Shown here in pieces: positions 34,232 through 43,081 of a stretch of 44,914 nt of DNA (position 1 is its first letter; every line of letters begins with the position of its first letter). This stretch comes from Corynebacterium kroppenstedtii (lineage in GTDB: Bacteria > Actinomycetota > Actinomycetes > Mycobacteriales > Mycobacteriaceae). The notes beneath the pieces were generated by a model that was not told the DNA's origin, searched no databases, and worked only from the letters and a program-made list of their open reading frames with translations. Where the stretch lies: contig NZ_QFRA01000013.1 of assembly GCF_003243515.1 (NCBI RefSeq), positions 1-44,914 on the forward strand. Direction: 5' to 3'. A program made the translations under genes and the position numbers.

Positions 34232-35983
34232 TTAAGAACGACGTCGGCTAACGATATGGTCAGCAACGAGAGTCGTCGACAGGCCGACCAGGATGAGGGC
34301 ACATGTGGGAGAAAGGGCAAACCATAGGGCCCGGTCGGCGTAAGGAGCGGCTTCGCTGAGCATCGTGCCCCATTGTGGAGAATCGTGCCCGGCGCCGATG
34401 CCAAGAAACGCTAGTCCGGTGAGAGCCAGGATATTGTGTCCCAGACGAGTCGCGCCGTGGCGAAGTGCGGCGGGTACGACGAAGGGGATGGTGTGGACGA
34501 TAAGCAATCTCCATGGCCCGGCCCCACTATCTCGCGCCCATTCGTAGTGCCCCTGATGCCGTATGTCGAGGGCTAATGCACTGCAATGTGCTGCGATCGG
34601 AATCCAGCCGACAGCCATGACGGCGACAGCTGCAGTCCATACGGAGGTTCCAAACACGGAGGCAATAACCAGTCCGATAAAAACGGCGGGGAGAGCGTTT
34701 AACGTGTCACCGAGGACGCGTGCCCAGTCCCCACTAAGGCCGATAACGACACCAATCACTACACAGACTACCGTCGTAATAAGAGCGCTTCCGACGGTAG
34801 GTATTGCTCCGTCGGCCATTCTGGCAAGCACGTCTCGTCCCACTTGATCGGTGCCCAGCGGATGCGTCAACGAGGGAGACTCCAAGCGAGCGGTGGGCGT
34901 GATGGCCGAGGATCGAAAACTGCCGACGACGAGCGCGAGTATTAACGGGATGATCGCCATGAGTGGTGGCAACCATCCTACGTCGATATGTGCTTGTCCA
35001 TGGGAGAGCCCGGCTTCGTGCGACTGAGCAATTGGGCGCATCATGAAGTAATGGATGCATCGCGAAAGAAACCCGCACGCTACCCCGATTAAGAGAACTA
35101 AGGTCAACAGTGCTTGCATGACGGGCACGTCTTGGTGGGTTGCCGCTTGAACAGCGACCCGTCCGATTCCGGGAATGGAAAAGATGTTTTCCACGAGGGC
35201 TGTTGACGCTAAAGTGCCGGCGAAAAAGAGGAAGATTTGTGGCGTTAATGTCGCAAAGCCTCGGCGGACGAGGCTCCTGCGGACTCGGTAGCCGGGTATC
35301 CCGCTAACCAACCAGGTTTTGACCCAGGGCTCGGTGGCTGCTGTGTCCACGGCGATAAGCAGAATGCGGGAGAGCATTCCTGAGATGGGAATCGTTAGGG
35401 ATATGACCGGAAGAATTGCGTAGCGGAGGCCGTCCTACCCGGTCGCGGGCAAGTATCCCAGCTGGATGGCAATGAAGCTGATCAGCAAACTAGCGAGGAC
35501 AAATTCAGGAACGGAGGATAAAACCGCGCTTGATAATAAACCTGCGTGGGATCTGCGTCCCTGTGAATAGGCGTTAACCCGTGGCCAGATCAGAGCGCAC
35601 GCGATCATGGTGCCCAATAGAGTGGCTGTTCCTGCTAAGAAGACAGATGGGCCAAATCCTGCCAAGACGGATTGCCACGCAGAATTAGATGGATTTACCC
35701 ACGAGACACCGAAGTCAAGATGGACGAAACCGACAAAGAATCGCTGAATACCTTCAATGGGGTTCGACGGTAAGTCCAGTTCCTGCCGAATATTTTCTAT
35801 GACTTCCGGATCGGGAGTTCGCTCCGATTCACGTGCTCGAAAAACAGGCACCGCAATATCGCGCCCGGAAAGCCATGGAAGGATGGCAGCGAACAGAAGT
35901 CCTCCGAGCACTATGAGGACAGTTGTTCCTGTAAGGCCCAGGATGGAGCGGTACGAGCGCGCAGTACGGTGTCGTGAAGGCAT
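34232..35983 (-). pseudogene. Fused B-C permease of an oligopeptide/nickel-type ABC transporter, with internal TAG
   Basis: One frame of 584 codons contains two permease units end to end. The first (about 1-330) resembles DppB/NikB: VLSSVPEFVLASLLISFIAI, ATG, then AILPVISLTIPISGMLSRIL and VENIFSIPGIGRVAVQAA. The second (about 350-583) resembles DppC/NikC: HPLGTDQVGRDVLARMADGA and ALTGLAFLGIGAG. Codon 183 is TAG (35435-35437), directly after YLPATG, with the frame unchanged on both sides; a TGG-to-TAG change would explain it. The product would stop before most of the first permease core. It is the last gene of a five-gene operon, 65 bases after the binding protein. Confidence 0.82.
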
Positions 35984-36048
35984 GATGAGGGGTGACTAGG
36001 GGGTCCGTAGGAATGACAAGGGGGGATTGGTGCGGGTGCGTCGATGAA

Positions 36049-37593
36049 TTAGTCACGCTGACTCTTAGCAGTGAGTAATTGTCGCTCAAACGAATCCACG
36101 CTGACGTCTTTCATCCCCTTCACCGCAATGTAGCCACGCGGGTAGGCGAGGGGGATTACTGCATCGTCGGCCACGATGCGCGCTCCCGCTTCGGCCGCGA
36201 GTGTGCGTCGCTCATTGAGATCAGAGGTAGCATCGGCCCGCGAGATTTGTTCATCAATCTCCGGATTGTACAGCTGCGACAAGTTGTAAGTGCCGTCGCA
36301 CGTGTAGTCGGACTGCAGGTAGGAAACGGGGTCGGCTGCACCGATGAGGTAGTTACGACTTCCAATAACAGCATCAAACTGGCCGTCAAGAAGGCTACTT
36401 TCGAGTGAATCGTAATCCTTTGTCGTCACATCTACGACGAAGCCTGCGTGGCGTAGCTGGTCAGCAACGATCGATGCGACTTCTGGCAGTTCGCCACGCT
36501 CAGTCCAGGTGGCAAGCTTGATCTTTTGCTGTCACGGTTGTGTAGCAGGAACAGCGCTCTTGGATGCGTCATCTGGGGTACGTGCCCATTCTTCAGCCGG
36601 GTTGAATAGGTGGTCGGTGGCAGCATCTGCTTTTCCTTCAAACACGGAGTCCGTGATGGCTTTGCTGTTAATGGCTTCCCGCGCTGCTGCACGTAGACCG
36701 GGATCGGTGAATACACCCTTCTTGGTATTGAGGTGGAGAAGGACTGCGCGGGGAAGTGGCGTTGACTTGATCTCGCCCGCCGATTTTTCAATTTCCGAAA
36801 CCTGGGAGGTGGGAATAGCCGTCGCGAGCTGCACCTCTCCTGAACGGAAAGCAGCAGTACGGGCACTCGCGTCGGTCATAAACTTGACGGTGACTGTGTT
36901 GAGCTTCGGCTTGCCGCCCCAGTAATCGTCATTCGCCTTCAGATCCGCTTGGGTCGAGCTAGCTTTTTTGTCGAGGGAAAATGGTCCGGTTCCGTGTTTC
37001 ACCAAGTCGGGTGCGGCATCAGAGGAACTCTCTTTTGCTTCTGCGTCCTTACCGCCGTTCTTCTCCCTATCTTTGTTAGCGTCGCCGGTGAAAGCATCAG
37101 GTGACAGGATCATTGTTCCCGGGTCGGCGAATCGCTGAATCAGGATGGGGTCGTCCTTTTCCGACGTAATTTTCAACGTGTGGTCATCAGTGGTTTCAAA
37201 CGTCAGGTTGGCTTTCCCAAGGGCTTTCGGACGGTTGGTGGCGTTCCACGCGTGGGTGAGACTGGTGGCCGCAGCCTGGGCGGTCAGTGGCTTTCCGTCG
37301 TGGAACTTAGCGTTGCGGAGGTGGAAGGTTACCGACCGTGGGGATTCATCCGACCATGATTCGGCCAATGACGGCATAACATCGCCATTCTCTCCTAACG
37401 TGACTAGCGTTTCCCCGACACCCATCCGGCTGGCTAGAACGGCGTCGTCGGATTAGGGCGACATACTTGCCACTGGGGCGAAGGCTAATCCGATTGTTGC
37501 CCCGTCGTTACCGGTTGAGTCCGAATTATTGAAGCATCCGGTGAGCACAGTCGCGGCCACAGGAATGGCGAGTAATAGCGACAGTCGTTTCAT
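36049..37593 (-). pseudogene. Solute-binding lipoprotein (SBP_bac_5, oligopeptide/nickel type) with two internal stops
   Basis: A 515-codon frame starts at ATG 37593 with a signal peptide and lipobox LTGC (Cys20). Family features include SLAESWSDESPRSVTFHLR, KFHDGKPLTAQ, GTGPFSL and NDDYWGGKPKLNTVTVKFM. Codon 47 is TAA (37453-37455), between ASMSP and SDDAVLASRMGVGETL, where Tyr is expected from the family pattern. Codon 354 is TGA (36532-36534), between VPATQP and QQKIKLATWTERG. The frame is unchanged across both. So two independent nonsense changes disable it. GAGGAG inside the end of the MFS gene serves the start, two bases after that gene's stop. Ligand class (peptide, metal complex or metallophore) cannot be read from the sequence. 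Confidence 0.85.
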
Positions 37594-37595
37594 GA

Positions 37596-38964
37596 TCAGA
37601 ACTCCTCTATTTGATCAGTTAATTGTGATGAGTTGTCTGGCGCGTCGGCATGACGTGGCTGCTGTGAAAGCCTCGCCGTGCGTCGGCCCCACACATGAAT
37701 AGTGATGGCAGCTCCCACCATCCCTGCAGCAAGAACGATCCACGGCACCATCGCTGATTGCGTGGGATGGTAGGCATTGTTTAAAAGCTTTCCGAGAAGG
37801 GGCGAAGTGATGAGAACGGCCGCCCCACCAACCGAATTGAGGACCCCGTAGTACGTACCCAACTTGATGTTCTTCGCGTGTACTCCAACGAGGTCGCGCG
37901 CAATCGGGCTGACAATCATGTTTCCCACATTGAGGACGACGACGAAGGCGATGGCGGGAGCTAAGCTCCGGGACCACGGTGCGCACACTGCGACGATGGT
38001 GAATGAGCTAGCCATGATGAGAAAACCAACGGCTACCGCCCGTGTGGGGCTATACCTAGCAGCTATCCGGGCCAACGGAACTTGAAGAATGATGACCCAC
38101 AATCCAGCAATGAGGAACATGATTCCCATCGATTGATCCGACCCCGTCCCTCGCGTCAATTCCACAGGCAGGGAAAGATACATCTGGTTATAGGCGACGA
38201 GACTCCTGGAATATGCCGCTGCGAGAACAAGGAAACGGCGGTCTCGGAGCACATGGCTCCAGTCTTGTGTGATCGGCTCGTGCCGGGCCGGGTGAACCGA
38301 CGTGGGGAGCATGATCAAGTGGGTGATGCCCAAAAAGACAAAGATGGCAGCTGTCGCGTAGCAGCAAATGTCGAACCCGAGGGGAAGGAGCAGTGCTCCA
38401 ATAAGCGGGCCTAGGCCAGAGCCGACGGTTGAATATGCGGAATCTAAGGCGAAGATGTGAGCCCTCGTGCTCGTTCCTTGGGCTTCGAGGCGCGCACCCG
38501 AGTCAGCCAATGATGTTTCGACGGCGGGAGAGAACAACGCAGCAGCAAAACCAATAATGATGACGCCGCCTATGAATCCGGCGAGTGACCATGTGTGGAC
38601 CAGATTGTCGCTCTTTCCATTCATCGTGGCGTAATGGCTGGTCACGCCGGTTGTGATGAAGGCAAGTACGCGCAGAGAGATCCCCGTCAACAGGATAGGG
38701 CGCGCCCCATATTTATCGGTGAGCCCTCCGCCGAGAAAGATACAGTCCCTGTTGTGAAAACGTCCGCAAACCGAGAACTAAGCCGATCATTGTTCCGGCT
38801 TGAGCAAAACCATCTGCCAGGACGACCGCTAAGAAGGGCACAACAATATAGAAACCGATGTTGAACAGTAATTGGCTGATCAACAGCAGGTAGATGTACG
38901 CGGGGAGCGGTTGCCCAGATTTCCGACGACCTCCGAATAGCGACAAAGCTTTCACGTCATGCAC
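37596..38964 (-). pseudogene. MFS efflux transporter, frameshifted, inside the ABC operon
   Basis: The first helices (YIYLLLISQLLFNIGFYIVV, PFLAVVLADGFAQAG) reach LGLRTFSQQG and then the frame breaks near 38740: one extra base (CTG-TATC-TTT). The next frame holds the MFS motif A loop GGGLTDKYGARP and the remaining helices to the stop. Removing one base gives 455 residues, a normal 12-helix transporter. Sequence style is like MdtH/drug efflux proteins. The gene overlaps the end of ATPase 2 by eight bases and leads into the binding protein gene, so it is an integral part of the operon. An exporter inside an importer operon suggests release and recapture of a small molecule such as a metallophore. 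Confidence 0.82.
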
Positions 38965-39693
38965 CTCCTCGAAAAATTCGATCGGCGTGAATCAATTCCG
39001 CCGTCTGTGGAACATCTGAACTACCAATCTCTGCTGCGGCTTGATCATCAACAATGCGGCCATCGTCAAGAACGATGATGCGATCACACGTCGAGACCAT
39101 AAACCTCACGTCATGACCCGTTACCGCCACTGCACATGACGATTGTTGCTGGTAGGCACTTAGGACGCTCATAGTTGTTGTCGCGCTCTCCGCGTCGAGG
39201 GCAGAGACAATTTCGCCGGCAAGAACGACAGAGGGGCGGGTTGCTAGTGCACGAGCTAAAGCAACACGTTGACGCTGACCTCCGGATAACTGGTGAGGCC
39301 GCCGATGTAAAACATCCGTCGGGAGCCCTAATGAGCCGACAAGTTCATCATAGTCTGGCGCTTCCACTCCTGCGATCAGCGTCGCTTCCCGGATAATGGA
39401 CCGGACCGTCATCAGGGGATGCAAGGTGGCATCTGGCTGTTGTGGAACAAATGCGCACCATCCACGGTGGTCAGGAGCTGTGCGTGTGCCGTCGTCTAAC
39501 GGAAGACTGCCCATTATTTCTCGCAAGAGGCTGGTCTTTCCGGAGCCCGACTTGCCGACGATCCCCACCTTTTCGCCGGCGTGGAGATCGCATGAACAAG
39601 CGCGGAAACGCCCTTCGCACATGGCGTCGTGTAAAGGACAAGAGGAGATCTAGAGAGCTCCGACGGCTGGTTGGAGGGAGAAACTATCGACAT
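38957..39693 (-). pseudogene. ABC ATPase 2 (DppF/NikE type), frameshifted and Walker B-altered
   Basis: ATG 39693 overlaps the end of ATPase 1. The first 20 codons or so (MSIVSPSNQPSELSRSPLVL) lead to a missing base near 39629-39633, after which CEGRFRACSCDLHAGEKVGIV continues in another frame. Restoring one base gives 245 residues. Walker A GKSGSGKTS, Q-loop FVPQQPDATLHPL and signature LSGGQRQR are intact, but Walker B reads VVLAGEIVSALD: the Asp before the catalytic Glu is Gly. The switch His in AVTGHDVRFM remains. Both changes point to loss of function before or after the frameshift. It leads into the MFS gene with an eight-base overlap. Confidence 0.82.
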
Positions 39694-40506
39694 GTGGCTC
39701 TTTTCCCTGCGCTATCCGTATGGTCGACGAGGACACCGTCATTAATGGGCAGATGTCGTGTTGCTAGAGGAACGAAACCAGAGACGTCATGCGTCGCTAT
39801 CACGATTGTTGGGTGGTAGGCGTCATAAAACTCGCACAGCATATCCCTTATTGCTAATGAAGTGACGGGGTCCAGCGCGCTGGTCACTTCATCTGCGATA
39901 AGAACGTCGGGTTGGTGGATCAATGCGAGGATAAGACAGGCCCTCTGCCGCTGGCCTCCGGATAATTCCAGGGGGTAACGGGAGCCATCCAGCCCTACGC
40001 GATCGAGTAGAGTATCCGCATGGTCGAGTGTTTCTCGTCGGGATTCTCCCGCTAGAGCGTATGAGACTTGTGTCCTCACAGGGGTAAGAGGATCAAGGGA
40101 TGTCGACGAATTTTGGGTACAAAAGCCAAGAGCTCCTGAGACCGAACAGTAACCAGTGGTTTGTATTCCCGCGTGGTGGGGGTTGTGGTGTCGTGACGAA
40201 TTTACTGATGGCCGTGTACCGGCGTCGATAATTGAGTTGAGGAAGAGGCTTTCCGGCTCCAGATTGCCCCGAGACGACGACCCATTCCCCGGGGTTAATA
40301 TGCAGTTCACTGATGTGCAATAGCGGGTGGGAAGGGGGAGGATCGGCTGGGGTAGTAGTCGATTCGGCGTTCAGTGGGGCCAGCGAGAAATCCCTGAAGG
40401 CAATCGAGCCAGGAGAGTGGGGCGAACTAGAAGAGGTCGACTCCTCTGAGGAGTCTAAAACTCTAGGACTGTGACGTGTCGTGCTGAGATGCGCGGGCCG
40501 GACCAC
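39684..40506 (-). pseudogene. ABC ATPase 1 (DppD/NikD type), frameshifted in the Walker A motif
   Basis: From a GTG at 40506 (GAGGAG upstream) a Ser/Pro-rich N-terminus leads to INPGEWVVVSGQSGAGK, then the frame is lost at about 40250: two bases are missing from an expected A run (GGA-AAA-AGC). The following frame continues SLFLNSIIDAG, the Q-loop FCTQNSSTSLDPL, signature LELSGGQRQR, Walker B DVLIADEVTSALDP and the switch IVIATHD. With the two bases restored it is 274 residues. The break falls in the ATP-binding loop itself. It is the first gene of the operon; 260 bases separate it from ahpD. Confidence 0.82.
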
Positions 40507-40692
40507 AGGCTAACGTTCTCCTCAGTACATGGGGCAAAGATTCGGACATAAAAGATCTTAAATCAACCGCAAATAATTGTCGATAAAGTATTGCAAGGAG
40601 AACAAATAAGGGGTATGTCGGGGAAGAACCGGCAGCATATGGCGCAGTTCCGCAAACTTGGCCGCTGCGAACATCAGCTGCGCTTGAAATCG
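40507..40692. other. Gap between ABC operon and ahpD terminator
   Basis: This stretch should hold the promoter of the decayed ABC operon on the minus strand; GAGGAG before the GTG at 40506 is visible. An ORF on the plus strand that covers it has no likeness to any family and runs into the ahpD antisense region, so I do not call it. Confidence 0.4.
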
Positions 40693-40723
40693 AAAAAATC
40701 CCTGACGCGCTGGACGCCAGGGA
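40693..40723 (-). terminator. Intrinsic terminator of ahpC-ahpD
   Basis: Read on the minus strand, TCCCTG and CAGGGA (40718-40723 and 40699-40704) form a stem, with a further GCG/CGC pairing inside, directly followed by six T residues (A run 40693-40698 on plus). It lies 45 bases after the ahpD stop, a typical distance. Confidence 0.8.
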
Positions 40724-40767
40724 AGAAAAGCTCAGAAAGTCACACTGAACTCAAAGGGGCAAAAACT

Positions 40768-41292
40768 CTACCGAGCAGCCTCGATTTGAATTGCCTGTGC
40801 TACCCCCTGAATGGTTGCGGCAATTTTAACGGCCTCGAAAACCTGTTCCTTGGTTAGGCCTTCACTCGTCACCGTCTTCTCGTGAGCCTTGGTGCAGTCG
40901 TGGCAACCGTTGATGGTCGACACGGCGAGAGCCATGAGCTCGAAATCAACCTTGTCGATACCGGACTTGTTGATGATGTTCATCCGCAGACCCATGCGGA
41001 CCTGGGCATAGTCGGAGCCGAGGAACGACTTCGCGCGGTATGCGACATTGTTCATGGCCATAATCGATGCTGCGCCATAGGCGGCGTTGACATACTCATC
41101 GGAAAGGTGCTGCGATGCTTCCTCAGCGATCTCCGAGATGATGGTGTCATTCCGCGTTGCTGCAGCAGTCGCGAGGAACGTGCCCCAGAGCTGCTGCTCC
41201 GACAGCTCGGTCGAGCGCGAGAGGGTGTCCAAGTTCAGTTTGAGGTCTTTCGCGTACTCCGGGAGACCCTCTTTAAGGTTGTCAAGTGCCAT
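40768..41292 (-). CDS. ahpD: Alkyl hydroperoxidase AhpD
   Basis: AhpD is the thiol reductant for AhpC in actinobacteria, linked to lipoamide in M. tuberculosis. The active-site Cys130-x-x-Cys133 and the helper His137 appear in NGCHDCTKAHE, and the all-helical fold with VDFELMALAVS is typical. Length (174) is as expected. It follows ahpC by 75 bases, a common order, and ends before a good terminator. Control by OxyR is likely from the divergent gene. Confidence 0.96.
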   Translation of the reverse strand: MALDNLKEGLPEYAKDLKLNLDTLSRSTELSEQQLWGTFLATAAATRNDTIISEIAEEASQHLSDEYVNAAYGAASIMAMNNVAYRAKSFLGSDYAQVRMGLRMNIINKSGIDKVDFELMALAVSTINGCHDCTKAHEKTVTSEGLTKEQVFEAVKIAATIQGVAQAIQIEAAR

Positions 41293-41367
41293 TATGAACC
41301 GTCCTTAGTGATGGCGAGATAGTTTCGGTGACGACTGAGACAGTCGAATGGAGCTGGAAGCGGGTGC

Positions 41368-41964
41368 TTACTTCAGCTCTTCGTTGAGAACATCCATCTT
41401 GTCGATGTTCTTGGTGGGGTCATTCTTCTGCCAGTTGCAGGCGCAGACTTCCTCGGACTGGAGTGCATCGAGAACACGCAGGACCTCGTCGACGTTACGT
41501 CCAACAGCGTCCGGGGTGACGGACACGAACTGGATGACGTTGTCAGGGTCGACGATGAAGGTAGCGCGGTCTGCGACACCGTCGGCATTTTCAACACCGA
41601 GGGCCTTGATGAGGTCGTGCTTGATATCGGAAATCATCGGGAACGGGATCGTCTTCAGATCCGGGTGGGTTGCACGCCAGTTGAAGTGGGAGAACTCGTT
41701 GTCGACGGAGCCACCGAGGATCTGGGTATCGCGATCCTCGAACTCGTCATTCAGCTTGCCGAATGCTGCGATCTCGGTGGGGCATACGAAGGTGAAGTCC
41801 TTCGGGTAGAAGAAGATGACACGCCACTTGCCCTCGTAGGACTGGTTGTTGATCTCCTCGAAGTAGTCTTCGGGCTGGTTGGCGTTGACCTCGCGCAGGC
41901 CTCCGCCCTTCAGTGCGGTCAATTCGAAATCAGGGAACTGGTCACCGATGGTCAGCAATGCCAT
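41368..41964 (-). CDS. ahpC: Alkyl hydroperoxide reductase AhpC (peroxiredoxin)
   Basis: AhpC reduces peroxides and peroxynitrite. The peroxidatic Cys61 lies in FVCPTEIAAF, and the C-terminal pair Cys174/Cys176 (EEVCACNWQ) supplies the resolving thiol used by the actinobacterial type. At 198 residues it has the expected size. A strong ribosome binding site, AGGAGGA, precedes the ATG. The promoter is listed separately. It is divergent from oxyR, which is the normal arrangement for direct peroxide control. Confidence 0.97.
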   Translation of the reverse strand: MALLTIGDQFPDFELTALKGGGLREVNANQPEDYFEEINNQSYEGKWRVIFFYPKDFTFVCPTEIAAFGKLNDEFEDRDTQILGGSVDNEFSHFNWRATHPDLKTIPFPMISDIKHDLIKALGVENADGVADRATFIVDPDNVIQFVSVTPDAVGRNVDEVLRVLDALQSEEVCACNWQKNDPTKNIDKMDVLNEELK

Positions 41965-42017
41965 TGCTTCCTCCTACTTGAAAGTGTCATCGATTAGTTA
42001 ATTATCTGACGCTATAA

Positions 42018-42046
42018 AGCATGGCATGATTTATCGGGTGTGTCAA
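42018..42046 (-). promoter_or_regulatory. Candidate ahpC promoter
   Basis: On the minus strand a perfect -35 TTGACA (42041-42046) is followed after 17 bases by CATGCT (42018-42023) as a -10-like hexamer. The AT-rich stretch between this and ahpC may hold OxyR sites, but I could not match the ATAG-N7-CTAT pattern with confidence. Confidence 0.55.
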
Positions 42047-42070
42047 GAGGTAAAACTTAAATATCTAGTG

Positions 42071-42076
42071 TACAGT
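42071..42076 (+). promoter_or_regulatory. Candidate -10 of a leaderless oxyR transcript
   Basis: TACAGT, which fits the actinobacterial -10 pattern TANNNT, ends 7 bases before the oxyR ATG, and no ribosome binding site is present in front of that ATG. This spacing is what leaderless mRNAs show. It is inference only. Confidence 0.4.
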
Positions 42077-42083
42077 TATAACC

Positions 42084-43040
42084 ATGAATAATAGAGAGTA
42101 TCGTCCTACAATCGCTCAACTTCGTGCTTTCGTGACCATCGCGGAGCATCGTCACTTTAGTACTTCAGCAGCGCGTTTGGGGATTTCGCAGCCATCCCTG
42201 TCGCAGGCTCTCGTTGCTCTCGAGAGCGGCCTGAACTTACAGCTTATTGAACGCTCAACACGGAAAGTCATTGTCACCTCGGCTGGGCAAGCTCTCCTTC
42301 CTTACGCACGCGCAGCCTTGGATACTACCGACGATTTCGTCGCCCATGCTCGAGGTGTCAGCGATTCCCCCTCGGGTCCGATCACGATCGGGATTATCCC
42401 CACCGTCGCGCCGTATATCCTGCCGCACCTTCTTCAGCTCATCAACCTCGAGATGCCGGAAGTTCAGCCGAGTATCGTCGAAGAGCAAACCCACCATTTA
42501 GTTGAAAGTCTGAAGCAAGGGACGATCGAAGTCGCCGTGTTTGCCCTCCCATCTGGTGAGAGTGGGTTAATCGAGCAGCATCTCTATGACGAAGACTTTT
42601 TCCTCGTCGTACCAGAGGGGCATGAATTAGCTGGCAAGACAAACGTTGATCCGAAGGCGCTGGAGGACCTCAACCTTCTTCTTCTCGACGACGGCCATTG
42701 TTTACGTGATCAAGTTCTGGATCTGTGCCGCCGTACCGGCAAGGGATCAAAAGCAAACCAGGCTGTCACACGAGTCGCTAGTTTGACGACGGTTGTGCAG
42801 TGTGTGGCTGGTGGCCTGGGTTCTACATTGGTGCCTGCCTCTGCCTTGCCCGTGGAAGGACGCCAGGAGAATATCGCGATCGCGAAGTTTAAGAAAGGGT
42901 CTGTGCCCTGTCATCGTGAAATCGGACTGGCTTATCGTTCCAGTACGTCTCCAAGTAGGGGAGAGCAGTTCCAGCACATTGGCCGACAGATTACGCGGGC
43001 TTTCGAAGAAGTGTCGCGGAACGCGAATGCTCTGTCCTGA
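42084..43040 (+). CDS. oxyR: Peroxide-sensing LysR-type regulator OxyR
   Basis: The 318-residue protein has a LysR winged helix at the N-terminus (QLRAFVTIAEHRHFSTSAA, LGISQPSLSQALVALE) and the sensor domain with Cys206 and Cys215 in GHCLRDQVLDLC, the pair that forms the peroxide-sensing disulfide in OxyR. It is divergent from ahpC-ahpD, its usual target. No ribosome binding site precedes the ATG at 42084. The adjacent helicase gene converges on it from the right with a gap of 41 bases. Confidence 0.95.
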   Translation: MNNREYRPTIAQLRAFVTIAEHRHFSTSAARLGISQPSLSQALVALESGLNLQLIERSTRKVIVTSAGQALLPYARAALDTTDDFVAHARGVSDSPSGPITIGIIPTVAPYILPHLLQLINLEMPEVQPSIVEEQTHHLVESLKQGTIEVAVFALPSGESGLIEQHLYDEDFFLVVPEGHELAGKTNVDPKALEDLNLLLLDDGHCLRDQVLDLCRRTGKGSKANQAVTRVASLTTVVQCVAGGLGSTLVPASALPVEGRQENIAIAKFKKGSVPCHREIGLAYRSSTSPSRGEQFQHIGRQITRAFEEVSRNANALS

Positions 43041-43081
43041 TTGAGGCGTCGTGATTGAGGTGGAAGCTACTGATCTTGTGG

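Noticed and set aside
40591..40857. Plus-strand ORF of 88 codons between the ABC operon and ahpD
   Set aside because: It runs through the ahpCD terminator and antisense to ahpD, with composition unlike a real protein.
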